Source: Pseudomonas benzenivorans
GTDB taxonomy: Bacteria > Pseudomonadota > Gammaproteobacteria > Pseudomonadales > Pseudomonadaceae
Assembly (NCBI RefSeq): GCF_024397895.1
Contig: NZ_CP073346.1
Coordinates: 2,914,001-2,978,000, forward strand
DNA: 64,000 bases
Direction: 5' to 3'
The notes under the pieces were generated by a model that had not been told where the DNA came from, searched no databases, and saw only the letters and a program-made list of their open reading frames with translations. The translations under genes were made by a program, and so were the position numbers. This document shows, piece after piece, positions 27,401 through 35,955 of this stretch (positions are counted from its first letter, which is position 1; the number at the start of each line of letters is the position of its first letter).

Positions 27401-30400
27401 GCATTCTGCCGGTGGCGGAGATCGCCGCACCGTTGGAAAAGATGGTCAAGGAGTTCAAGGCCAACCTCATCCCCATGGACATGGCCGAGGCGGAACTGCT
27501 CGGCGCCGCGGAAAAGTTGTTCCGTGCGGGCCTGGAGCAACTGGAAAGCCAGCCCCTGGCGCCGTTGCCTGGTGCCGTCGAATTCCTCGAGCGCACCCAT
27601 AAACTGCACCAGGAGCGCCTGGCTGCTGCCGAAGATGGGCGCAAGAGCGAGCAGGGCGAGACGCGGGATCCGCAGCTGATCAGCATCTTCCTCGCCGAGG
27701 GCATGGATATCCTGCTGGACGCCGAAGACCTGCTGCGCCGCTGGCACGAGCATCCGTCCGAGCGCCAGGAACTCAGCGCCCTGCTGGAGGAGTTGACCAC
27801 CCTGGGGCGCGGTGCCGATATGGCCGAGTTGCCGCAGATCGAGGAGCTCTGTGAAGCCCTGCTCGATCTCTATGGCGCGGTGGAAGAGGGCAGCCTGGCG
27901 GTCAGTGAACGGTTCTTCAGCGAAGCCGAACTGGCCCACGAAGCCCTGATCGGCATGATGGATCAGGTTGCCGCGGGCCTGCAGGTCAGCGCCCAGCCGG
28001 CGCGCGTGGAGGCCTTGCGCAGTCTGCTGGCCGAGGCCCTGGACCCGAGTGCCTTGGCGCTGCTGTCCGGCGATGGTCACGCCGGCCTGGAGATCGTCGA
28101 GCTGGACGAGGCCACCGCGACTGCCCAGCGTGAACGCTGGGGAAGCGATGGCGATGACGAGGTCGCCACGGAAGTCGAACTGGAGCTGGAGCAGGCAGCG
28201 GAGCCCGAGGCTGCACCGTCCGAACCGGCCGTCGCCTACGATGTGCTGGACGAGGAAATGGTGGCGATCTTCCTCGAAGAAGCGGTCGACATCCTGGAAA
28301 GCGCCGGCAAGGCCCTCGAGCGCTGGCTGGCCGATCCAGAGCAGAAGGCGGCACTGTCTGCCCTGCAGCGCGACCTGCACACCCTCAAGGGTGGCGCGCG
28401 GATGGCACAGATCGATCCGATTGGCGACCTCGCCCATGAGCTGGAGTCACTTTACGAAGGGCTGCTGGATCGGCGCTACAGTCACGGCACGCCGTTGGCC
28501 GGCCTGTTGCAGCAAAGCCATGACCGCTTGGCGGTGCTGCTCGAGCAGCTGCTGCGGCGCGCCGAACTGCCGGAGCCCACTGATTTGATCGAGGCGATTC
28601 GGGCGTTTCGTCAGGGGCGCATCGCGGACTTGACCCCGGCGCCACGCAGCGACGAGGCTCCTTGCGAAGCCGAAGCCGAAGCCGAAGCCGAAGCCGAAGC
28701 CGAAGCCGAAGCCGAAGCCGAAGCCGAAGCCGAAGTGCCGGAGTTGGACGAAATCCTCGCGTCCGAGTCCGAGTCCGAGTCCGAGTCCGCGCCGTGGTCG
28801 CCGCAGGCCGCCGCGGAGCCGGACGTCTTGGACGGTCAGGAGGCGGTGGAGCATCAGCTGCCCCCGGTGGCCGCATCCAGCGAAGGCAGTTCGGCCGGCG
28901 AGGTCGAGCGCGATTCGGAGCTGGTGGAAATCTTCCTCGAGGAAGGCTTCGATATCATCGACAGCGCCGGCTCGGCCTTGCAGCGCTGGATCGAAGACGT
29001 CGACAACAGTCTCGAGCTGGAGGCCCTGCAGCGTGATCTGCACACCCTCAAGGGTGGGGCGCGAATGGCGGAGATCCGTGAAATCGGCGACCTCGCCCAT
29101 GAACTGGAGTTTCTCTACGAAGGCCTGTGCGGCGGCCGCCTGCGTGCCAGCCCGGCGCTCTTCGTGCTGCTGCAGACCTGTCACGACAACCTTGCCGAAA
29201 TGCTCGACGCGGTGCGCGAGCAGCGGGCCGTGCCCAATGGCCAGGCGCTGATCGAGACCATCAAGGGTTTCCGCGCCAATCCAGACGAACAATTGAGCAT
29301 GCCGTCGGCGGTGCAGCTCAAGGCCGTGGACAGCGTAGATGACGAACCCGCAGCCGAGTCGGACATCCTCGACATCTTCATGGAAGAGGCCGATGACCTG
29401 CTGGAGTCCATGGAGCTGGCCATCGGTCGCTGGGACGAGCGCCGTGACGATGGCGCCGCTATCGACGACATGCTGCGCGTGTTGCACACCCTCAAGGGCG
29501 GCGCCCGACTGGCCGGTCAGAAACGGCTGGGCGACCTGACCCACGACCTCGAGCAACACCTGACCGAGGCTCAGCAGCAGGGCGCGCCCTGGCCGGAAAG
29601 CCTGTTCCTCGACGTCCAGTCGGGTTTCGAGGGGCTGCAGGCCGAGCTCGATCAGCTGCGCCAGCACTTGCACGACAGCCTTCCGGCTGACTCAGTGCCG
29701 GTCAGGGAGGCCCAGCCTTCGGCGGAAGCCGCGCCGTCGCGCCTGCCGGCGCTGGCGACGCCGATCGTCGCGGCCAGTGAGCTGCCGGCCGAGGAGCTGG
29801 TGGCCAAGGTGTTGCCGTTCATGCAACGCGCCGAACAGGCCGCCCAGGACGCGGCCGCCCGTCGCGCGCCGCAGGAACTGGTGAAGGTGCCGGCGGAACT
29901 GCTCGAGGGACTGGTCAACCTGGCCGGTGAAACCTCGATCTTCCGCGGCCGGGTCGAGCAGCAGGTCAGCGACTTCGGCTTCACCCTGAGCGAGATGGAA
30001 GCGACCATCGACCGGGTCCGTGATCAGCTGCGGCGCCTGGATACCGAGACCCAGGCGCAGATCCTCAGCCGCTATCAGGCCGAGGCCGAGCGCGCCGGCT
30101 ATGAAGACTTCGACCCGCTGGAGATGGACCGCCACTCCCAGTTGCAGCAGCTTTCGCGCGCATTGTTCGAGTCGGCGTCCGACCTGCTCGACCTGAAGGA
30201 GACCCTGGCAGCGCGCAACCGCGATGCGGAAACCCTGCTGTTGCAACAGGCACGGGTCAACACCGAACTGCAGGAAGGGCTGATGCGCACCCGCATGGTG
30301 CCGTTCGATCGCCTGGTGCCGCGCCTGCGGCGGATCGTCCGTCAGGTCGCCGGTGAGCTGGGCAAGCAGGTCGAGTTCGTCGTCGGCAACGCCGACGGGG

Positions 30401-31713
30401 AAATGGACCGCACCGTGCTGGAGCGCATCGTCGCGCCGCTGGAGCACATGCTGCGCAACGCGGTCGACCACGGCATCGAGCCGGCCGAGGTGCGCCGCGC
30501 CGCCGGCAAGCCGGAGCAGGGCAATATCCGCCTGAGCCTGGGCCGCGAGGGCGGCGACATCGTCCTGACCCTGGCCGACGACGGTGGCGGCATCCGCCTC
30601 GAAGCGGTGCGCCGTAAGGCCATCGAGCGCGGCCTGATGGACGAGGATTCGGATCTTACCGATCACGAGATCCTGCAGTTCATTCTCGAAGCCGGCTTCT
30701 CCACCGCGGAGAAGGTCACGCAGATTTCCGGGCGTGGCGTTGGCATGGACGTGGTGCATTCGGAGGTCAAGCAGCTCGGTGGCTCGATGAGCATCGACTC
30801 GACGCCCGGCGAAGGTACCCGCTTCAGCATTCGCCTGCCGTTCACCGTGTCGGTCAACCGCGCGCTGATGGTGCTGTCCGGCGAGGATCTATACGCCATC
30901 CCGCTGAACACCATCGAGGGTATCGTGCGGGTTTCGCCCTACGAGCTGGAGGCCTACTACCAGCCCGATGCCCCGCGTTTCGAGTATGCCGGTCAGGCCT
31001 ACGAGCTGCGTTACCTGGGCGACCTGCTGAACAACGGACAGCAGCCGAAGCTGGTCGGCCAGAGCCTGCCGCTGCCGGTGATCCTGGTGCGCTCCAGCGA
31101 GCACGCCGTGGCGGTCCAGGTCGACAGCCTGGCGGGCTCTCGCGAAATCGTGGTGAAGAGCCTCGGCCCGCAGTTCGCCGGGGTGCATGGCATCTCCGGG
31201 GCGACCATCCTCGGTGATGGCCGGGTGGTGGTGATTCTCGACCTGCTGGCGACCATCCGGGTGCTCCATGCCCATCTGGTCAGCCAGGCCCAGCCGCGAC
31301 TGGCGGCCAGGGTCGCGAGCGCCGAAGAGGTCGAGGCCGATCGGCCGACCCTGGTCATGGTGGTGGACGACTCGGTGACCGTGCGCAAGGTCACCAGCCG
31401 CCTGCTCGAGCGCAACGGCATGAACGTGCTGACGGCCAAGGACGGGGTGGACGCCATCGCCCAGCTGCAGGAACGCCGTCCCGACATCATGTTGCTGGAT
31501 ATCGAGATGCCGCGCATGGACGGTTTCGAGGTGGCGACCCTGGTGCGCCACGACGAGCGCCTGCAGGATCTGCCGATCATCATGATCACCTCGCGCACCG
31601 GCGAGAAGCACCGCGAGCGAGCCATGGCCATCGGCGTTAACGAGTACCTCGGTAAGCCCTACCAAGAGTCCCTGCTGCTCGACAGCATCCTACAACTGGT
31701 CAAACGGAAATGA
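24466..31713 (+). CDS. chpA: ChpA, giant hybrid chemosensory kinase of the Pil-Chp system
   Basis: A 2415-residue CheA-type kinase that receives PilJ signals and phosphorylates PilG and PilH. It contains a linear array of phosphotransfer modules: an N-terminal degenerate one (H49/H52, VHQVHGT), a Ser module (about S526), HTLKG modules with H812, H969, H1305, H1526 and H1674, and a Thr module (T1111/T1112, TTLGRGADM). Then come dimerisation and kinase domains (N-box VDHG, GRGVGMDVV), a CheW domain, and a C-terminal receiver with D2345. Two acidic linkers contain in-frame repeats (EA)11 and (SE)4. ATG 24466 has GGAG 5 bases upstream; 24451 is an alternative. The module count matches P. aeruginosa ChpA. 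Confidence 0.97.
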   Translation: MGDRHDYVALEWVKGEIAETLKQARQALEAFVENPQDSTRMRFCLTYVHQVHGTLQMVEFYGAALLAEEMEHLAQALMEGRVANQGEALEVLMQAILQLPVYLDRIQTARRDLPMVVLPLLNDLRAARGEKLLSETSLFSPDMSARAPILSVESLARLRTAELPVLLRKLRQMLQMALVGVIRNQDMGTNLGYMARVFARLETLCKDAPLGPLWQIASGLVEGLANGGVVNGTSVRTLLRQVDKELKRLLEQGAEGINQPASDELTKNLLFYIAKAPAQSPRISRLKEQYRLDDALPNSEVVDEERARLAGPDRDAMRSVVAALCEELVRVKDSLDLFVRGDRRQVAELDALLAPLKQIADTLAVLGFAQPRKVIVDQIDVVHGLSLGQRAPDDAVLMDVAGALLYVEATLAGMVGPVEESGREESHLPTTDVAQIHQLVIKEARNGLEQAKDAIIEFIASQWNHEHLARVPELLTQVRGGLGMIPLTRAAELLKACNRYIQEQLLARKAVPNWQHLDTLADAITSVEYYLERLAEDHATQGDLILDVAEESLESLGYPLKEKPSILDRVEPPEAPTAPLADPLDEIEVLAEEPAPTLDLDLAEPAPDGATAALESADDELSAEFAELDVQTDLGESPLDEAGPVVEPVEAEPADFLDSALEGWADGESAADSETTADDATLQLEELSLDEPASPLQWDEAELAALDIPEVELPGAALPAEGADEQQAAEDKPLSLADVMAAPQQAINPPASDVPPSLLPPPADEEPIDEELAEVFIEEAGEVLETIGQYLPQWCADTGNKDALIEVRRAFHTLKGSGRMVRALVIGELGWSIENLLNRVLDRSIQPDADVQRVVGDVVALMPELVEEFAAKAQRQRDDVDLLAASAHALAKGESLPKSDAPVAQVAAPEGESEAAAAVDEHHEALDPQLLDIFRNEAETHLDTLVSFLGDCAQELPQPVTDDLQRALHTLKGSAYMAGILPVAEIAAPLEKMVKEFKANLIPMDMAEAELLGAAEKLFRAGLEQLESQPLAPLPGAVEFLERTHKLHQERLAAAEDGRKSEQGETRDPQLISIFLAEGMDILLDAEDLLRRWHEHPSERQELSALLEELTTLGRGADMAELPQIEELCEALLDLYGAVEEGSLAVSERFFSEAELAHEALIGMMDQVAAGLQVSAQPARVEALRSLLAEALDPSALALLSGDGHAGLEIVELDEATATAQRERWGSDGDDEVATEVELELEQAAEPEAAPSEPAVAYDVLDEEMVAIFLEEAVDILESAGKALERWLADPEQKAALSALQRDLHTLKGGARMAQIDPIGDLAHELESLYEGLLDRRYSHGTPLAGLLQQSHDRLAVLLEQLLRRAELPEPTDLIEAIRAFRQGRIADLTPAPRSDEAPCEAEAEAEAEAEAEAEAEAEAEAEVPELDEILASESESESESAPWSPQAAAEPDVLDGQEAVEHQLPPVAASSEGSSAGEVERDSELVEIFLEEGFDIIDSAGSALQRWIEDVDNSLELEALQRDLHTLKGGARMAEIREIGDLAHELEFLYEGLCGGRLRASPALFVLLQTCHDNLAEMLDAVREQRAVPNGQALIETIKGFRANPDEQLSMPSAVQLKAVDSVDDEPAAESDILDIFMEEADDLLESMELAIGRWDERRDDGAAIDDMLRVLHTLKGGARLAGQKRLGDLTHDLEQHLTEAQQQGAPWPESLFLDVQSGFEGLQAELDQLRQHLHDSLPADSVPVREAQPSAEAAPSRLPALATPIVAASELPAEELVAKVLPFMQRAEQAAQDAAARRAPQELVKVPAELLEGLVNLAGETSIFRGRVEQQVSDFGFTLSEMEATIDRVRDQLRRLDTETQAQILSRYQAEAERAGYEDFDPLEMDRHSQLQQLSRALFESASDLLDLKETLAARNRDAETLLLQQARVNTELQEGLMRTRMVPFDRLVPRLRRIVRQVAGELGKQVEFVVGNADGEMDRTVLERIVAPLEHMLRNAVDHGIEPAEVRRAAGKPEQGNIRLSLGREGGDIVLTLADDGGGIRLEAVRRKAIERGLMDEDSDLTDHEILQFILEAGFSTAEKVTQISGRGVGMDVVHSEVKQLGGSMSIDSTPGEGTRFSIRLPFTVSVNRALMVLSGEDLYAIPLNTIEGIVRVSPYELEAYYQPDAPRFEYAGQAYELRYLGDLLNNGQQPKLVGQSLPLPVILVRSSEHAVAVQVDSLAGSREIVVKSLGPQFAGVHGISGATILGDGRVVVILDLLATIRVLHAHLVSQAQPRLAARVASAEEVEADRPTLVMVVDDSVTVRKVTSRLLERNGMNVLTAKDGVDAIAQLQERRPDIMLLDIEMPRMDGFEVATLVRHDERLQDLPIIMITSRTGEKHRERAMAIGVNEYLGKPYQESLLLDSILQLVKRK
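28666..28731 (+). repeat. GAAGCC microsatellite, 11 copies, inside chpA
   Basis: Eleven perfect tandem GAAGCC units encoding (Glu-Ala)11 at about residues 1401-1422, in the linker between the fourth and fifth HTLKG modules. Being a multiple of three, copy-number change keeps the frame. Confidence 0.97.
28765..28788 (+). repeat. GAGTCC microsatellite, 4 copies, inside chpA
   Basis: Four perfect GAGTCC units encoding Glu-Ser repeats at about residues 1434-1441, 33 bp after the GAAGCC array and in the same linker. Confidence 0.95.
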
Positions 31714-32729
31714 CTGAGAAAAGCGCGGCACGTATTGCGGTCATCGCCGACACCTCGCTGCAGCGCCATGTGCTGCAGCAGGCTCTTAGCGGCAGCGGCT
31801 ACCAGGTGGTGCTCAACAGCGACCCGGCGCGTCTCGATGAAGAAGCCCTGGGCGCCTGCGAGACCGATCTGTGGCTGGTCGATCTGGCTCAGTCGGAGGA
31901 CTCGCCACTGGTCGACAGCCTGCTCGAGCGTGTTACCGCACCGGTGCTGTTCGGTGAGGGCCATGCCCCGGAGCGCCATTCGGAAAACTATCCACGCTGG
32001 GAGCGGCGCCTGTTCGGCAAGCTGAAGAAGCTGGTCGGCGATCCGTCCCAGGCCGTCGGCCCGAGCCTGGCGGCGCTGCTCGCCGAGGCGCAGCGGCCAA
32101 CGCGCCTGGAGCTGCCGCACTCCTTGGCGGCCACGCCGCTGGCCGCCGGCGCGCCGGCGCGCCAAGTCTGGTTGTTGGCCGCCTCGCTGGGTGGTCCGGC
32201 GGCCGTCAAGGCCTTTCTCGATGCCCTGCCCGGCGGATTGCCGGTGGGCTTCGTCTATGCCCAGCATATCGATCCGAGTTTCGAGGCGGCGCTGCCCCAG
32301 GCCGTCGGCCGCCACAGCCAGTGGCACGTCACCGCGGCACGCCACGGCGAGCCGATTCGCTGCGGCGAAGTGGTGGTGGCGCCCATCAGTCGCGAGCTGG
32401 GATTCAGCGACGAGCGCCTCATGCAGGTCGCCGAGCGGGGTTGGCCGGAGCCCTACAGCCCGTCGATCGACCAGATGATGCTCAACCTCGCCCAGCATTT
32501 CGGTGCCCAGTGCGGGGTCATCAGCTTCAGCGGCATGGGTAGCGACGGCAGCGCCGCGGCGGCCTACGTGCGCCGCCAGGGCGGGGCGATCTGGACCCAG
32601 CGGGGCGACAGCTGCGTCTGCCCCAGCATGCCGGACAGCCTGCGCGAGGGCGGCTACAGCAGTTTCAGCGGCGACCCGCGTGAGCTTGCAACGGCACTGG
32701 TCAGCCAGCTGGCCGAGCAATGCACTTAA
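31710..32729 (+). CDS. chpB: ChpB, CheB-type receptor methylesterase
   Basis: A 339-residue methylesterase removing PilJ methyl groups. The catalytic triad is S159 (AASLGGPAAV), H186 (AQHIDPSF) and D279 (GMGSDGSAA). The N-terminal receiver-like domain is degenerate: one Asp (ADTS) stands where two acidic residues are usual, and no clear TKP lysine motif is visible, so phospho-control may be altered. The ATG overlaps the chpA stop (ATGA), showing translational coupling. Confidence 0.94.
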   Translation: MTEKSAARIAVIADTSLQRHVLQQALSGSGYQVVLNSDPARLDEEALGACETDLWLVDLAQSEDSPLVDSLLERVTAPVLFGEGHAPERHSENYPRWERRLFGKLKKLVGDPSQAVGPSLAALLAEAQRPTRLELPHSLAATPLAAGAPARQVWLLAASLGGPAAVKAFLDALPGGLPVGFVYAQHIDPSFEAALPQAVGRHSQWHVTAARHGEPIRCGEVVVAPISRELGFSDERLMQVAERGWPEPYSPSIDQMMLNLAQHFGAQCGVISFSGMGSDGSAAAAYVRRQGGAIWTQRGDSCVCPSMPDSLREGGYSSFSGDPRELATALVSQLAEQCT

Positions 32730-32760
32730 CCCGGGCAGCCGCCCAGCACAGGACCTATCC

Positions 32761-33231
32761 ATGAGCCAAGCCCTTGCCACCCAGAACAGTGTCAGCAGCC
32801 TGACCGCCTTGCAGGTGCCGTTGGCCGACCGCACCCTGTTGCTGCCCAACGTGGCGGTCGCCGAGCTGATTCCCTACCGGGCGCCGCAGGTCAGCGCCAG
32901 CATGCCGGCCTGGTTTCTCGGCCAGATCGCCTGGCGCGACCTGCGCCTGCCGCTGCTGTCGTTCGAGGCGGCCTCGGATGGTCAGGCGCAGGTCGGCCCC
33001 GGCTCACGGGTGGCGGTGATCAACGCCCTCGGCGGACGGCCCAGGGTCAAGTTCATCGCGCTGCTGGTGCAGGGGATCCCCCGTTCGATCAAGGTCGATG
33101 GCGAGCTGCCGCGCGCCGACGAGCCTCTGGCGCCGCTGGAGCTCGATGCCGTGACTTGGGGCGAAGACACGTTGAAGATTCCTGACTTGGTCGGTCTGGA
33201 GCAGAAGCTGGCCGACGCGGGTCTAATCTAG
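32761..33231 (+). CDS. chpC: ChpC, CheW-like adaptor
   Basis: A 156-residue CheW-domain protein; PPYRAPQVSASMPAW-like N-terminal sequence and LGQIAWRDLRLPLLSFE correspond to the CheW core, and GSRVAVINALGG to the second half. In P. aeruginosa ChpC links other receptors to the Chp pathway. Start ATG 32761 follows chpB by 31 bp; the longer open frame from 32503 overlaps chpB. It is the last chp gene here: chpD and chpE, which follow in P. aeruginosa, are absent. Confidence 0.9.
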   Translation: MSQALATQNSVSSLTALQVPLADRTLLLPNVAVAELIPYRAPQVSASMPAWFLGQIAWRDLRLPLLSFEAASDGQAQVGPGSRVAVINALGGRPRVKFIALLVQGIPRSIKVDGELPRADEPLAPLELDAVTWGEDTLKIPDLVGLEQKLADAGLI

Positions 33232-33405
33232 TGCTCACTGGCCTTCGGGCCGTCATGCCGCTCTAACTCCCCCCAGATTGCGCGGTCGTGTTCCACGGCC
33301 AGCGAGCCTGCTTGGCGCTGTGCGCTCGTCGTCTTGCGCCGGCCTATGCCGCGCTGCGGCGCAGTGCGCAGTGCGCAGTGCATAAGGCGCTGGACACGCA
33401 GCCAC

Positions 33406-33461
33406 AAAAAAGCCCCGCGGGCCAGGCTCCAGATCTGTGGAGCATGGCGCGCGGGGCCTTT
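33406..33461 (-). terminator. Terminator of the alanine symporter gene
   Basis: On the minus strand, GGCCCCGCGC and GCCCGCGGGGC arms enclose a loop that itself contains CTCCA/TGGAG pairing, followed by six T. Located 10 bp beyond the symporter stop. Confidence 0.8.
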
Positions 33462-33470
33462 CAGTCGCCG

Positions 33471-34964
33471 TTAGCGGGCGCTTTCGGGGCTCGGCACTGC
33501 GGCGGGCTCTTCGGCGTCGTCAGTGGCGGCGGAGCCTTTCTTGCCGGTCCAGTAGTCGGCGTTCTTGATGCCGAGCTTCTCCGGGTCGAAGACCGGGTCG
33601 AGGCCCTGCTTCTTCTGCGCTTCATAGTCCTTCAGGCAGGTGTAGGCGACCTTGTGCATCAGCAGGATGGCGCCGATGTTCAGCCAGGCCATCAGGCCTA
33701 CGCCCAGATCACCCAGGCCCCAGGCCAGGTCGGCGGTCTTCACGGTGCCGTAGACGGTGGCCGCGATGATGCCGAACTTCAGCGCCAGGGTCAGCCAGGG
33801 GCGGTGAATCTTGCGGTTGATGAAGGCGATGTTGGTTTCAGCGATGTAGTAGTAGGCGATGATGGTGGTGAAGGCGAAGAAGAACAGGGCGATGGCCACG
33901 AAGTAGGAGCCGAAGCCCGGCAGGATGTTCTCCATGGCGGTCTGCACGTAGCCCGGGCCGGCCGCGATGCCGGCGATGCCGGTGTGCAACGCCTCGCCGT
34001 CAGGGCCCTGGACGTTGTACTGGCCGGTGATCAGCAGCATGAAGGCGGTGGCCGAGCAGACGAACAGGGTGTCGACGTACACGGAGAAGGCCTGCACCAG
34101 GCCCTGCTTGGCCGGGTGGGTGACCGCCGCGGCGCTGGACGCGTGCGGGCCGGTGCCCTGGCCAGCCTCGTTGGAGTACACGCCGCGCTTCACGCCCCAC
34201 ATGATGGCTAGACCGAGGATGGCGCCGAAGCCGGCTTCCATGCCGAAGGCACTCTTCAGGATCAGCGCGACCACGCCGGGCAGCTGGTCGATGTTCAGGC
34301 CGATGATCACGCAGGCGACGATGATGTAGCTCAGCGCCATGAACGGCACCACGACTTCGGCGAAGGTGGCGATGCGCTTGATGCCGCCGAAGATGATCAG
34401 GCCCAGCATGACGGCCAGCACTGCCGCGGTGGTGCTCGGGTCGATGCCCATGGCGTTTTGCAGGCCGGCGCCGATGGAGTTGGCCTGTACGCCCGGCAGC
34501 AGCATGCCGCAGGCGATCACGGTGACCAGGGCGAAGACCCAGGCGTACCACTTCATGCCCAGGCCCTTCTCGATATAGAAGGCCGGACCGCCGCGGTGCT
34601 GGCCGTCGATATCTTCTTTGTACACCTGACCCAGGGTCGACTCGATAAAGGCCGAGCTGGCGCCGAGGAAGGCAACCATCCACATCCAGAACACCGCGCC
34701 CGGACCGCCGAAGGTGATGGCCGTGGCCACACCGGCGATGTTGCCGGTACCGACGCGACCGGCGAGGGTCATGGTCAGGGCCTGGAAGGAGGAAATGCCG
34801 TGGCTGCTGGTGCGCTTGGCGAAGATCAGGCGAATCATTTCCTTGAAGTGGCGCACCTGGAGGAAACGACCTCGCAGGGTGAAATACAGGCCCACGCCGA
34901 GGCACAGATAGATCAGTGCCGGGCTCCAGACGAGACCGTTGAGGCTATTGACTAGATCATTCAT
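33471..34964 (-). CDS. AgcS-family alanine/glycine:sodium symporter
   Basis: A 497-residue membrane transporter with about ten hydrophobic helices. The family signature FQALTMTLAGRVGTGNIAGVATAI is near the N-terminus, and GVKRGVYSNEAGQGTGPHASSAA in the middle. These proteins import Ala or Gly with Na+ or H+. The C-terminal tail (after DYWTGKKGS) is polar and probably cytoplasmic. It is a single gene with its own terminator, converging on chpC; substrate preference is not resolvable from sequence. Confidence 0.93.
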   Translation of the reverse strand: MNDLVNSLNGLVWSPALIYLCLGVGLYFTLRGRFLQVRHFKEMIRLIFAKRTSSHGISSFQALTMTLAGRVGTGNIAGVATAITFGGPGAVFWMWMVAFLGASSAFIESTLGQVYKEDIDGQHRGGPAFYIEKGLGMKWYAWVFALVTVIACGMLLPGVQANSIGAGLQNAMGIDPSTTAAVLAVMLGLIIFGGIKRIATFAEVVVPFMALSYIIVACVIIGLNIDQLPGVVALILKSAFGMEAGFGAILGLAIMWGVKRGVYSNEAGQGTGPHASSAAAVTHPAKQGLVQAFSVYVDTLFVCSATAFMLLITGQYNVQGPDGEALHTGIAGIAAGPGYVQTAMENILPGFGSYFVAIALFFFAFTTIIAYYYIAETNIAFINRKIHRPWLTLALKFGIIAATVYGTVKTADLAWGLGDLGVGLMAWLNIGAILLMHKVAYTCLKDYEAQKKQGLDPVFDPEKLGIKNADYWTGKKGSAATDDAEEPAAVPSPESAR

Positions 34965-35157
34965 CGCGGAACGCTCCGTGCCATCTCAAGCTGCGGCGCT
35001 CTTGTGAAGTCGCAGTCCTGTTATGGCTTTTGTAGTTGTAGGGGAGACTCGTTCGGCCAGGAAAAATGCTCGCCTGACCAGCGCCCGCGTCGTGCCTGGA
35101 TAGAGGCAGGTCGCGAGCGGCGCACAAGATAGCCAGATTGAGACGAGAGTTCCAGTC

Positions 35158-35877
35158 CTAAAAGTCGCCCCACAGCTGCTGGGCGACCGAGAGCGCCACC
35201 ACCGGCGCGGTCTCGGTGCGCAGCACGCGCGGGCCGAGGCGAGCGGCGTGGAAGCCGGCGCCCTTCGCCTGAGCTACCTCGGCGTCAGACAGCCCGCCCT
35301 CCGGGCCGATGAGGAAGGCCAGGGACTGCGGGCGGGCATGGCTGGCCAGGGCCTCGGCCACCGGGTGCAGCACCAGCTTGAGTTGCGCCTCGACCTGCTG
35401 CAGCCACTCGGCCAGGGCGATCGGCGGGTGGATGACCGGCAGCACCGAGCGACCGCACTGTTCGCAGGCGCTGATCGCCACCTGGCGCCAGTGGGCCATG
35501 CGCTTGTCGGCCCGCTCGTCTTTCAGGCGCACCTCGCAGCGCTCACTGACGATCGGGCTGATCGCGTTGGCACCCAGCTCGGTGGTCTTCTGGATCGCCC
35601 AGTCCATTCGCTCGCCGCGCGACAGGCCCTGGCCCAGGTGGATGTTCAGGGGGGATTCGGCCAGGCCGGCAAAGGCTTCTCGCAGTTCGACCCGCACGCT
35701 CTTCTTGCCGACCTCGACCAGTTCACCGAGGTACTCCTGGCCGCTGCCGTCGAACAGCTGCACGGCGTCGCCAGGGGCGTGTCGCAGCACGCGGCCTATG
35801 TAGTGGGCCTGGGTTTCCGGCAGCTGATGCTCGCCGAGGGACAGGGGGGCGTCGATAAAGAAGCGGGAAAGGCGCAT
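35158..35877 (-). CDS. rsmE: 16S rRNA m3U1498 methyltransferase
   Basis: A 239-residue SPOUT-class methyltransferase with an N-terminal PUA-like domain (MRLSRFFIDAPL, HYIGRVLRHAPGDAVQLFDG) and the knotted SAM site LAFLIGPEGGLSDAEV and LGPRVLRTETAPVVAL. RsmE methylates U1498 of 16S rRNA. ATG 35877 gives the canonical MRLSRFF start; the frame runs 12 codons further upstream without similarity. It follows bioA on the same strand. Confidence 0.96.
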   Translation of the reverse strand: MRLSRFFIDAPLSLGEHQLPETQAHYIGRVLRHAPGDAVQLFDGSGQEYLGELVEVGKKSVRVELREAFAGLAESPLNIHLGQGLSRGERMDWAIQKTTELGANAISPIVSERCEVRLKDERADKRMAHWRQVAISACEQCGRSVLPVIHPPIALAEWLQQVEAQLKLVLHPVAEALASHARPQSLAFLIGPEGGLSDAEVAQAKGAGFHAARLGPRVLRTETAPVVALSVAQQLWGDF

Positions 35878-35955
35878 GGGTCTGCAGGGTAAGCCTTGGG
35901 CGGAAAGCGCCAAGCTTACCCTGATCGGTGACGGGCTTGTAGCGTGGGGGCGGAC

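Noticed and set aside
28447..29673. Antisense frame containing a Phe-Gly repeat
   Set aside because: The FG repeat is the reverse reading of the GAAGCC microsatellite, which encodes Glu-Ala in chpA.
33359..33379. GCGCAGT triple repeat as a CRISPR or iteron array
   Set aside because: Seven-base units without spacers, only three copies and no associated genes.
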